A stretch of DNA of 49,661 bases from Anaerolineae bacterium (lineage in GTDB: Bacteria; Chloroflexota; Anaerolineae; B4-G1; SLSP01), in assembly GCA_016931185.1 (NCBI GenBank), contig JAFGFI010000146.1, forward strand, positions 1 to 49,661, written 5' to 3'. Shown one piece after another: positions 1 through 6,999 of the stretch (positions are counted from its first letter, which is position 1; every line of letters starts with the position of its first letter). Made by a program: the position numbers and the translations under genes. Under the pieces are notes generated by a model. It made no database searches. It was given only the letters and a program-made list of their open reading frames with translations, and was not told the origin of the DNA.

Positions 1-389
1 ATATTCTTGTTATCGGGAACTGTGCCGGGAGCTTGATAGCCGAAGCCGGGATTGTGCCAGAACAGGGCTTGTAAGTCATCATCCGCCACAGGCGCGCTGA
101 ACAATGCCGCGATGGCATAATATAGCGGCGGTTGTGCCACTTCCTGACTCGCGCCACTTTCATCGCTATCCATTGCGGGCAGCCTATGCCCCTCTGCCAG
201 CCACCGTGTATACGCATAATGCCATACCTCATCTGGCGCTTCAAACAGAGGCGTCGTCAGGCTGTAGGCTAAAGTTAGGATGGTGAAAAGGGTGAGGAGG
301 ATGGCAAGCAAGGGGATATGTTTCAATAGCTCTATTTTCGCTGCGGCGATATTTTTGTCTGTCAACTTGCGTTTGTCATCTCTTCCCAT
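1..389 (-). CDS. GT-C (ArnT/PMT-like) membrane glycosyltransferase, 3' end outside window
   Basis: Reading the minus strand from the ATG at 387-389 gives an open frame to the window edge (about 129 codons), so the C-terminal part is missing. After a charged N-terminus comes one hydrophobic segment (about residues 22-42), then FEAPDEVWHY and, further on, QPPLYY. The same two signatures occur at the same relative places in the GT-C gene at 12502-15066, so this is a paralogue of it. In GT-C enzymes the acidic pair in the first extracytoplasmic loop is catalytic, and the sugar donor is usually polyprenyl-phosphate-linked. The frame overlaps the end of the upstream AAA/nuclease gene by 28 bases, so the two are probably co-transcribed. 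A TTG at 363-365 is an alternative start. I see no strong ribosome binding site. Family is clear; substrate is unknown. Confidence 0.75.
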   Translation of the reverse strand, partial: MGRDDKRKLTDKNIAAAKIELLKHIPLLAILLTLFTILTLAYSLTTPLFEAPDEVWHYAYTRWLAEGHRLPAMDSDESGASQEVAQPPLYYAIAALFSAPVADDDLQALFWHNPGFGYQAPGTVPDNKN

Positions 390-2134
390 ATCAGCCGCTC
401 AAACCCCACGGCGACGACGGCATAGCTGCGCAAGCATAGAATATCGCCATAGATATCGTGTAGCGTCTGTCGATAGCGCGCAAGTTTCGAGCAAGCGTTG
501 TCAAAGGCAGCTTGTACGGCGGGCAAGGCACGCAAGGTTACGTTATCCATGTTCCGAATCTGTTCGCCGTTAAGTTGATGCTGTCCCAGGGCTACATATT
601 TGAATTCGATGAGAATATCTAGCAATGTATATTGTCGCATGTCAGGGCGTACCCGCATAACGAGATCGGCATAATCACGTTGTAGGGCGGGTTCAGAGTC
701 CATGATATAGAATAGGTTATTGAAGAGTACTGCTAAAAACATGGTTTTGATGGTTAGCTCGTTGGCCCAACGGCAATCACGATTAGCCAAGACTTTGAAA
801 TAAGTGTGTTCTATGAAGTCACATACGGGTTGCATCGCGCCCGTGCTGTACAGTGCTTCAGCCACGTTTAATGCATCATCACGCGCCAAATCGGGCAACA
901 TCATTTCTTGGATGCGTTCCAGGTATAATCCTCGCACCACCATATTGGGAATGTGGAGTGTGCGTTTGCCTTGCGTTGTACGCTCGCCCAGTGTTAGAAT
1001 CCCAAAGTAGTACAGTAGTGAAATCATAAAGGTATAGTCTTTGGGGGTGTGTAGTACTTCGCGGACGCCGAAGCGATTGGCCAGTCGTTGGATACTAAGA
1101 GCTTGACGCTGATCTAAGGCATCCCAAATTAGCTGTTCTCCTTTGGGTAAACCGGCAATATAGGCGAGCTTGCTGCGGTCCATAGCCAAATTTTCATCCA
1201 ACATTTCTTCAGGGAAACTTTGACGTTTTTGTAAATGTTCCCAAAAATAGAGTGCTAGAGTAGGGTTGTACAGCGCATTGGGTTTACCGTAAGCAAAACT
1301 ATATCCGTTGTAGAAGGTCTGCATCATGCTTAGGGCTTCACTCTTTGCCGAGTACATAATCTTGTGGGTGACTGTGGCGATTTCATGTTCCCAAAAGCCG
1401 CATAGATCGTTGAACTCCGGTTCAAGGTAGATGTCTTTGGCGATATTAAAGCCGCTGGTGACGTCACTCATAACTACAGGTGAGACGCCCGTAATAAAGA
1501 CACGGTCAATACCCTGGCCTTCGGTGCCATACTTAACTGCTTTGAAGAGAGTTTTTATCATTCCTTCTCCCTGAATCAAGGCTTCGTAGCGTTGATGACT
1601 GTCTCTGTTGGCCATCAATACCTCGTTTGCGAAGTTGTCATATTCATCGATGAGCAAATATATATTATATTGGCTTCTTTTCGCAGCGACCAACACAGAG
1701 TGTAGAGAACGCAAGGCATCTTGCTCGTCCAGAGTTATTTCGTAATCCAGGTAGTGACGATACTGATCTTTGAACATTTCTATACAGCCATTAAGATGAT
1801 TATGCAAAGCGCGCTTGATTTCTGTGATACTGCCTTGTGTTGCAATCACAGAAAAATTCCATTTGAGGATAAGATACTGATTGTGCTTGGGTGTAGGTTG
1901 TTTTCCAATTGCCAAATGTCCAAATAGCCGCTCGAATTCATCAGCCTTGGCAATATCGTAATAGTTTTCCAGCAGCGAGAGCAGCAGGCTTTTGCCGAAA
2001 CGTCGTGGGCGTAGGAAGAGCAAGGCTTTGCCGGCATCCTCAATCAGGGGGATGTGCGTTGTGCGGTCTACGTAGAAATAGCCGTTTGTGATGATATCGT
2101 AAAAATCTGCGTTACCATACGGAAATTTTATCAT
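362..2134 (-). CDS. AAA-ATPase-like protein with C-terminal PD-(D/E)XK nuclease-type domain
   Basis: This 590-residue protein has the architecture of the AAA-ATPase_like / PDDEXK_9 family. An N-terminal FPYGNADFYDI segment and YVDRT are followed by a Walker A-like RPRRFGKS (about residues 42-49) and a Walker B-like YLLIDEYDNF (about 158-167). The C-terminal 120 residues contain the DILIEFK strand expected of a PD-(D/E)XK fold. The family is common, often multi-copy, in Bacteroidetes, Chloroflexi and other bacteria. Its function is not established; nuclease or mobile-element links are inferred from the fold. It interrupts a run of glycosyltransferase genes, which suggests a later arrival. The start has a GGAGAG site six bases upstream, directly preceded by a hairpin at 2145-2176. 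Confidence 0.85.
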   Translation of the reverse strand: MIKFPYGNADFYDIITNGYFYVDRTTHIPLIEDAGKALLFLRPRRFGKSLLLSLLENYYDIAKADEFERLFGHLAIGKQPTPKHNQYLILKWNFSVIATQGSITEIKRALHNHLNGCIEMFKDQYRHYLDYEITLDEQDALRSLHSVLVAAKRSQYNIYLLIDEYDNFANEVLMANRDSHQRYEALIQGEGMIKTLFKAVKYGTEGQGIDRVFITGVSPVVMSDVTSGFNIAKDIYLEPEFNDLCGFWEHEIATVTHKIMYSAKSEALSMMQTFYNGYSFAYGKPNALYNPTLALYFWEHLQKRQSFPEEMLDENLAMDRSKLAYIAGLPKGEQLIWDALDQRQALSIQRLANRFGVREVLHTPKDYTFMISLLYYFGILTLGERTTQGKRTLHIPNMVVRGLYLERIQEMMLPDLARDDALNVAEALYSTGAMQPVCDFIEHTYFKVLANRDCRWANELTIKTMFLAVLFNNLFYIMDSEPALQRDYADLVMRVRPDMRQYTLLDILIEFKYVALGQHQLNGEQIRNMDNVTLRALPAVQAAFDNACSKLARYRQTLHDIYGDILCLRSYAVVAVGFERLIWEEMTNAS

Positions 2135-2144
2135 GCTACTCTCC

Positions 2145-2176
2145 TTATCAAGAATCTGGAAGTGTATTCTTGATAA
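2145..2176 (-). promoter_or_regulatory. Hairpin immediately upstream of the AAA/nuclease ribosome binding site
   Basis: TTATCAAGAA (2145-2154) and TTCTTGATAA (2167-2176) form a perfect 10-bp inverted repeat with a 12-base loop. On the minus strand the structure ends exactly where the AAGGAGAG ribosome binding site of the gene at 362-2134 begins. It could be an mRNA hairpin affecting translation or an operator. Nothing else in the sequence decides between these. Confidence 0.4.
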
Positions 2177-2235
2177 TTCACAACCTACAACCCAGAATCA
2201 CCCTATTATCCGACTCCCCATTAGTATAAGCCAAT

Positions 2236-4335
2236 CTAAGGCACTGTCCACTCTTTCACCGTATATGCGGCTTCGCCATTGGTGAGGAAAATGCGCTCCT
2301 GCGCGGGCCAGGTATAAGAACCGGTGAGCAGCCGGTAATCGCCTGGGGCAAGCTCCTCTGGTAATTGCAGTACGAAGCGGGTAAGCAGGATGTCGCCATC
2401 CCGCCAGTAATGGGTGGGGACGCCACTGCCGTCCACTTGTGCGACGAGGGTGTCGCCGTGCAGCAGGTGGTTGAAGATGTGATATTCCTGCGGCGCGACG
2501 TGAGTGTACTGCCATGTGTAGGAGAGACGAAGCTGTTTGCCAGGGGATAATGTATTCTCGATAGCTACATCAAGGAGCTGCATCCCATTGCCCCAATTTG
2601 CAAGGGCATCGGGCCGTGTGCCGGGGCTAGACATACAATAGCAATCCCACGGAGGATTGGCAGGAATCGTCATCGCCGGTCGTGGTGTGATGATACCGGC
2701 GACCGGGGTGAGTGCATCTGTGGTTATGCCCGGCCCTAACATATAGCAGGTGGGCGCGTTGGGAATAATGAATCCCGCGCTCACTGGGGTAACACGTATA
2801 GCATCACTACCCACATAGGCGCGGATCCAATCGAAGGCGGAAACATCCCCCTTGAATTCGGAAAGGATGATAACCTGTCCGTTGGGTTCACGGTCCAGGT
2901 AACCGGCCACGGTGCGCGCCGTTGTATCCATCAGCCAGGCGCGGGTATATCGTTCAAGCTGTCCCTGGGCTTCCAGGTGGATCCGGACGATCCACAGGCT
3001 GCTCCACCAGAGCGCGAGCAAAATTAACATACCTGTAGCTAAACATTCCGCAATGTAGGATAAGCCCCCCGGTCTGCCAACCAGGTTGCGAGACCTACTT
3101 TCCAGTTTATATTGGCGCAGTCCATCCAATCCTTCAATACTGGCCCCAATCAGTACAAACGGCGCAGGGAAGACGTGGAGTAAGTAGAAGTGCTGCAAAT
3201 GAGTTTGGGTAAACAAAAATAGGGCAGGGGCCAGAAGCGACCATACGGCCGCAAAAATCCCAATGGATATAATGGCGTTGTTTCTGTGAGATTTTACTAA
3301 ATCTGTTGAGACGGCTTTTTTGACTACCCAGAGCAGGGATAGGACGAAGACAATGGGAATGATTTTATAGCCAAAAGACCAATCAATAACCTGATCATCC
3401 CATTGTCTGCCATGTGTATTAGCGATGACAAACGCGCCACTAATGAGTTCACCGACTAGGCGATATCCGTTGGTATTAAGAGCTTGTGTCTTGCTGCCTG
3501 CCTGCGCAAGGAAAAACACATCACTGAAGGAAGTTTGTACCAGATAGATAAGATAGGGCAACACAAGTAGAAAGCTAAGTCCAACACCGATCCAGAACCC
3601 CCGCCAGAGACGGTAACGCCAGGCAAGCCACAACCCTAGCGCAAAGAGCAGCACGGTCCACGGCATTGCGGCGAGGTGAACCATTCCCATCAGGGTGGCA
3701 CTGACCAGGGCCAGGATGAGGGCGTTACCGTTATTGCGGTGGTGTAGTATGTAGCCGCGATTTCCAAATCGCGCTCTTTTTGCTTTTCCCGTATACACTG
3801 ATGAGGCTCTTTTAGGATGTGATGAGGGTAATAAGGTCATAAAGGCCGCGAACGCAACGGTGGCAAACGTGGGAATGAGCGTCTGGAACCAGATGGTGCG
3901 GATGAATTCGATGACCCAGGGATTGGTGGCATAGAGGAGCATCGTGATGAGGGCCGCGCGTCGCCCCAGTGTCTGGCGCGCGGCACGATAGAGCCATGCC
4001 AGGGCCAGTAAATCCAATACCGAGAAAAACCATTTTACGGCAATCACACTTTTCACCAGCAAAAGGGGAATGGCGGCTAAGAGAGGGACAATGCCGGTTT
4101 GCATCACCCCTACTGAAGATTTCATCCCTACCAATGGAAAATAACGGAAATGGGCCACCTGGAACGCGCTGCTGAGGATGGCAGATTGATCGCCCGCGAC
4201 CAGGGCTTCATCGAAGGCCGCGAGGCGCAGGACGGCGGCGAGCAGAAAGATGAGATAGGGAAGTGACAGGATGACAAGGTGACGGGGTGACAAGGTGATG
4301 GGGCGATTTTTGGTTTTTGATTCTCGATTCATCAT
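2236..4335 (-). CDS. GT-C type membrane glycosyltransferase (PMT_2/GT39-like)
   Basis: A 699-residue protein with about ten to twelve hydrophobic segments through residue 450, then an extracytoplasmic region. The first loop carries FDEALVAGDQ, corresponding to the acidic loop of GT-C enzymes, and residues near 140-155 read LLYATNPWVIEFIRT, typical of the PMT_2 family. The final 120 residues form a predicted beta-sandwich ending in PGDYRLLTGSYTW, a module shared by its neighbours. The likely role is transfer of a lipid-linked sugar to a surface acceptor; the substrate is unknown. The first codons are ATG ATG three bases after the stop of the upstream gene. The N-terminus is encoded by five octamer repeats (4263-4302). 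A hydrophilic insert with a palindrome lies at about residues 178-205. Confidence 0.8.
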   Translation of the reverse strand: MMNRESKTKNRPITLSPRHLVILSLPYLIFLLAAVLRLAAFDEALVAGDQSAILSSAFQVAHFRYFPLVGMKSSVGVMQTGIVPLLAAIPLLLVKSVIAVKWFFSVLDLLALAWLYRAARQTLGRRAALITMLLYATNPWVIEFIRTIWFQTLIPTFATVAFAAFMTLLPSSHPKRASSVYTGKAKRARFGNRGYILHHRNNGNALILALVSATLMGMVHLAAMPWTVLLFALGLWLAWRYRLWRGFWIGVGLSFLLVLPYLIYLVQTSFSDVFFLAQAGSKTQALNTNGYRLVGELISGAFVIANTHGRQWDDQVIDWSFGYKIIPIVFVLSLLWVVKKAVSTDLVKSHRNNAIISIGIFAAVWSLLAPALFLFTQTHLQHFYLLHVFPAPFVLIGASIEGLDGLRQYKLESRSRNLVGRPGGLSYIAECLATGMLILLALWWSSLWIVRIHLEAQGQLERYTRAWLMDTTARTVAGYLDREPNGQVIILSEFKGDVSAFDWIRAYVGSDAIRVTPVSAGFIIPNAPTCYMLGPGITTDALTPVAGIITPRPAMTIPANPPWDCYCMSSPGTRPDALANWGNGMQLLDVAIENTLSPGKQLRLSYTWQYTHVAPQEYHIFNHLLHGDTLVAQVDGSGVPTHYWRDGDILLTRFVLQLPEELAPGDYRLLTGSYTWPAQERIFLTNGEAAYTVKEWTVP
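3729..3800. repeat. Palindrome-bearing insert inside a GT-C gene
   Basis: The segment includes GCGATTTCCAAATCGC (an inverted repeat of GCGATTT around CC, near 3758-3773). It encodes a basic, hydrophilic stretch (PKRASS through HHRNNGN) that breaks an otherwise hydrophobic protein between two membrane segments. The reading frame is kept. It resembles small palindromic repeat units inserted in frame. Confidence 0.4.
4263..4302. repeat. Octamer tandem repeat, unit GTGACRRG, in the N-terminus of a GT-C gene
   Basis: Five consecutive 8-base units in one phase: GTGACAGG, ATGACAAG, GTGACGGG, GTGACAAG, GTGATGGG. They are read on the minus strand as the cytoplasmic N-terminal tail (TLSPRHLVI region) just before the first membrane segment. 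The same unit recurs in non-coding DNA at 41161-41184. Confidence 0.7.
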
Positions 4336-4338
4336 TTT

Positions 4339-6999
4339 TTATTCACCATCCACTATTTTTATAGAGATGTGATCGTGGATTTCACTTCCGGTGTGTATGG
4401 GCCAGCGTTCCATTGTGTCCAGCCAGTATGCACCGGCGTAGATGGAATAGTCGCCAGTTGGGATATGGGTTGGAATCTCGAATGGATGTCGCTGGATGAA
4501 GATATCGCCGGGTTGCCATTGTTCGATGGGGAAGCCTAGCCCGTCGCTCACAGCAATCCCTGTGCCATCCGGGCTGATGAGGTGGGCCATAAGAGAAAGT
4601 GGGCGTCCTGGCACGGTATCCACACGCCAGTAGGTGAGGAGTTCGAGCGTGGTGGCGGGTGTAGTGGCGTCTGTTAGCGTATAGCCGAGAAAGGTTAGGG
4701 GGCCGTCAAAGATGAGCTTATCTATAGTGTGGCCGGGAGTAGGTGTGCCGGTGATACGGTAGACGTTGTATGTGGGTGTGCCATCAGCAGCGCGTAGTTG
4801 GATGTCGGGAAGTGTGGTTGCCGGAGGGATAGACTGGAAAGTCTGTTCTGCGTATAGTCCGGGTTCAGTTCCCTTCGCGTAGACATAAGCAGAGATACAA
4901 TCAGGTTGCAGGATACGTAGTGAAGTCTGCCCTAAGTTTTTTATCACGAGATCAGGAGAGAGCGTGCCATTTCTGAATGACACGATGTCTGGGCATACGA
5001 CGGCCCATGTTGCTGCCGGGCGGGCGGGAACCTGGTAGACCCATAGGGCGTTGCCTAAGATTGCAGTAGGTTTGTGTGTGCGGAACCATGCATACGTGTT
5101 GTGATCGGGAGCGTAAGGTCCTTGCAAGACGGTCGCGCCAATAGCATAGAGACCGGGCGTGGGATCCCAGGGTGTGAAATCCACCGCGCGCGGGTCGGGG
5201 GGCAGGAAGTCCGCGTTGATACCGTAGACCTGTGGGCGTGCCGGGCTGTAATGGGCATAGTAGACGTGACTTTCATTATGATTTTCCATCCAGTTTTTTA
5301 AATCCCAGAGATTTTGCCCCCAATCCAGGTTAGAATCTACCAGATAGCGATACCCTCCCGCCGCCCCGCCGGCCAATGCGTTAAAAAACGTGAGATAGTT
5401 GGGGGCGATGAGGAGTGTGCCGAGGATGAGCCAGGAGAGTAAAATATAAAATGTGAAATGTGAAACGTGATGTATGAAACGTGATGTGTGAAACGCGATG
5501 TGTTGATTTGCTAACTTGCCGATTCGTGTACCGATGCCGATGTAAAGAAATGGTAGGATAGGCAGTAAGTGGCGATAGCCAATATTGACAGTGCTGAGGA
5601 GGCTGGAAAGAGTATAGAGGCAGGGGAAGAGGATGAGGGGAAGAGAGAATTTTAGATTTTGGATTCTGGATTCTGGATGGGGCACTCGTAATCTGCAATT
5701 CGTAATTCGTAATTCGCAATTCGTAATTCGTAATTCGCAATTCGCAATTCGCAATTCGTCAGATATGAATTGCATGGGAAGCCAGAGGGAGAAAATCAGT
5801 ATGGGTAACGGTGTTTTGAGAAGGAAGGCAATAGGAAAGTACCACCACCAACCGTGGGTGCTGACGCGCCCCATCAAGAAGGTCGGGTGACCATAGGTGT
5901 AATGCTCTTGCAGGGATTGGTAAATTTTGATGTGAGTAGCAGCAGGAAGGGGAATAGGAAAACCCGGAACCGGGGCGATTTCAAATTTGTAACCGGCCCA
6001 GACAACCAGGAAGGCTGTGAGAAAAACAATGGTGTAGGTGCGAAGGAGGTGAGGAAAAATGCGTAAAGCGTGATGCGTGATGCGTGAAACGTAATCCGCA
6101 ATTCGCGATTCGCAATTCGTAATTCGCAATTCGTAATTCGCAATTCGCGATTCGTAATTCGTAATGCTTGATTCTGGATTTTTAACGTATAGCCGGATAA
6201 TATCTACGAGCAGAATAAAGCCAACAACGGGGATAAGCATCAGGGCCGAAACTTTTGCCAGTTGTGCCAACCCGATTAAGGCTCCCAACCCTATCAATTT
6301 TCCGGTTGGCGCATACTTCGAGTCCTCTTTTGGGTCTTTGTTGACTCGCCGATTTGTTGATTTGCTGATCATCTGTTCCACTATATAGAGCGTAGCCACG
6401 CTCAACAGCACCGCTGCCGTATCCGTTGTGATCAGTGAGTTGTGCGCGATGAAGTTAGGATCGAAGGCATAGAGTGTGAGGGCAATGATGCCGGCGTAAG
6501 ATGTGGCGCGTTCTTTGGTCCAACGGAAAATGATCGCGCCCAAGAGGACGCCCATCAGTAAGATGGGGACGCGCCCGGCGGTGGCTATGCGGGCCGGGTG
6601 GGGGTATTGCCATATTACTGTGTCCGTCAGTGCGGAGAGGCTTGCAATCTCCCATCCATCAATAGTACGCGGGTCCGGAAGATCATCCTGCAGGAGGAGC
6701 GGCGCAGCGGCGAGTACGTTTGCCAGTGGAGGATGAATGTGGATCGGTTGGATGCGGAAGTCGCCGGTACGCAATGTTGCGTACCCTATGGCAAGGTGTG
6801 GCCCCTCATCGAATGAGATAGAGGTTGCGTGAATATGGAGCATGCTTTGGGCGAAGTAGATGAGAAGGAGTAAAAGAGGAAGCAAGTGGCGCGTGAAACG
6901 TGAAACGTGAAACGTGATTTTTAATTCGTTGATTCGTTGCAACCCATGGTCGCAATTTACAGATTCGCAATTCGCAATTCGCAATTCGCAATTCCTCAT
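4339..6999 (-). CDS. GT-C (ArnT/GT39-like) glycosyltransferase with in-frame heptapeptide repeats
   Basis: An 886-residue polytopic protein. The first extracytoplasmic loop has ISFDEGPHLA, then HPPLANVLAA, the acidic and His-Pro motifs of ArnT/PMT-like GT-C enzymes. Further on, GYRHLLPILPF and DSNLDWGQNL are typical of bacterial PMT_2 proteins. The last 120 residues form the beta-sandwich module shared across this cluster (LTFLGYTL, then TYWRV, PTGDYSIYAGAYW). Heptamer DNA repeats are translated into LRITNCE- or SRIANYE-type peptides at the N-terminus (about residues 2-13 and 28-36), at about 279-313 and 414-434, and as a related HVSHFTF-type run near 498-516. All lie in tails or loops. The start ATG overlaps the upstream stop (TAATG). 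Confidence 0.85.
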   Translation of the reverse strand: MRNCELRIANCESVNCDHGLQRINELKITFHVSRFTRHLLPLLLLLIYFAQSMLHIHATSISFDEGPHLAIGYATLRTGDFRIQPIHIHPPLANVLAAAPLLLQDDLPDPRTIDGWEIASLSALTDTVIWQYPHPARIATAGRVPILLMGVLLGAIIFRWTKERATSYAGIIALTLYAFDPNFIAHNSLITTDTAAVLLSVATLYIVEQMISKSTNRRVNKDPKEDSKYAPTGKLIGLGALIGLAQLAKVSALMLIPVVGFILLVDIIRLYVKNPESSITNYESRIANYELRITNCESRIADYVSRITHHALRIFPHLLRTYTIVFLTAFLVVWAGYKFEIAPVPGFPIPLPAATHIKIYQSLQEHYTYGHPTFLMGRVSTHGWWWYFPIAFLLKTPLPILIFSLWLPMQFISDELRIANCELRITNCELRITNCRLRVPHPESRIQNLKFSLPLILFPCLYTLSSLLSTVNIGYRHLLPILPFLYIGIGTRIGKLANQHIAFHTSRFIHHVSHFTFYILLSWLILGTLLIAPNYLTFFNALAGGAAGGYRYLVDSNLDWGQNLWDLKNWMENHNESHVYYAHYSPARPQVYGINADFLPPDPRAVDFTPWDPTPGLYAIGATVLQGPYAPDHNTYAWFRTHKPTAILGNALWVYQVPARPAATWAVVCPDIVSFRNGTLSPDLVIKNLGQTSLRILQPDCISAYVYAKGTEPGLYAEQTFQSIPPATTLPDIQLRAADGTPTYNVYRITGTPTPGHTIDKLIFDGPLTFLGYTLTDATTPATTLELLTYWRVDTVPGRPLSLMAHLISPDGTGIAVSDGLGFPIEQWQPGDIFIQRHPFEIPTHIPTGDYSIYAGAYWLDTMERWPIHTGSEIHDHISIKIVDGE
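5451..5506. repeat. Heptamer tandem repeat (NCGYRAW-type), coding
   Basis: Eight consecutive 7-base units in one phase: ATGTGAA, ATGTGAA, ACGTGAT, GTATGAA, ACGTGAT, GTGTGAA, ACGCGAT, GTGTTGA. It sits inside the 886-residue GT-C gene and is translated as a His/Ser/Phe-rich loop. Confidence 0.7.
5697..5759. repeat. Heptamer tandem repeat AATTCGY, nine units, coding
   Basis: Nine uninterrupted 7-base units alternate AATTCGT and AATTCGC. Because 7 is not a multiple of 3, three units (21 bases) make one turn of the frame, and the array is read on the minus strand as repeated heptapeptides of the LRITNCE type (about residues 414-434 of the 886-residue protein). The array adds no stop codon in the coding frame. 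Confidence 0.9.
6061..6162. repeat. Long heptamer array joining two sub-types, coding
   Basis: About fifteen 7-base units keep one phase: GCGTAAA, GCGTGAT, GCGTGAT, GCGTGAA, ACGTAAT, CCGCAAT, TCGCGAT, TCGCAAT, TCGTAAT and so on. The array shows that the CGTGAA-type and CGCAAT-type repeats seen elsewhere are variants of one consensus, NCGYRAW. It encodes a hydrophilic loop (about residues 279-313) of the 886-residue GT-C protein. Confidence 0.85.
6341..6372. repeat. Octamer repeat, unit YYGAYTTG, coding
   Basis: Four 8-base units in phase: TTGACTCG, CCGATTTG, TTGATTTG, CTGATCAT. They are read on the minus strand as the ISKSTNRRVNK loop of the 886-residue GT-C protein. Closely similar octads occur at 7574-7597, 12441-12504 and 14373-14404. 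Confidence 0.65.
6891..6994. repeat. Heptamer repeats at the 5' end of a GT-C gene
   Basis: Two clusters of NCGYRAW heptads flank a short unique stretch: four units at 6891-6918 (GCGTGAA, ACGTGAA, ACGTGAA, ACGTGAT) and about five TCGCAAT units at 6963-6994. They encode nearly the whole cytoplasmic N-terminal tail of the 886-residue protein, up to its first membrane segment. Confidence 0.75.

Noticed and set aside
5697..6162. CRISPR array
   Set aside because: The repeats are contiguous 7-base units without spacers, and they lie inside an open coding frame.
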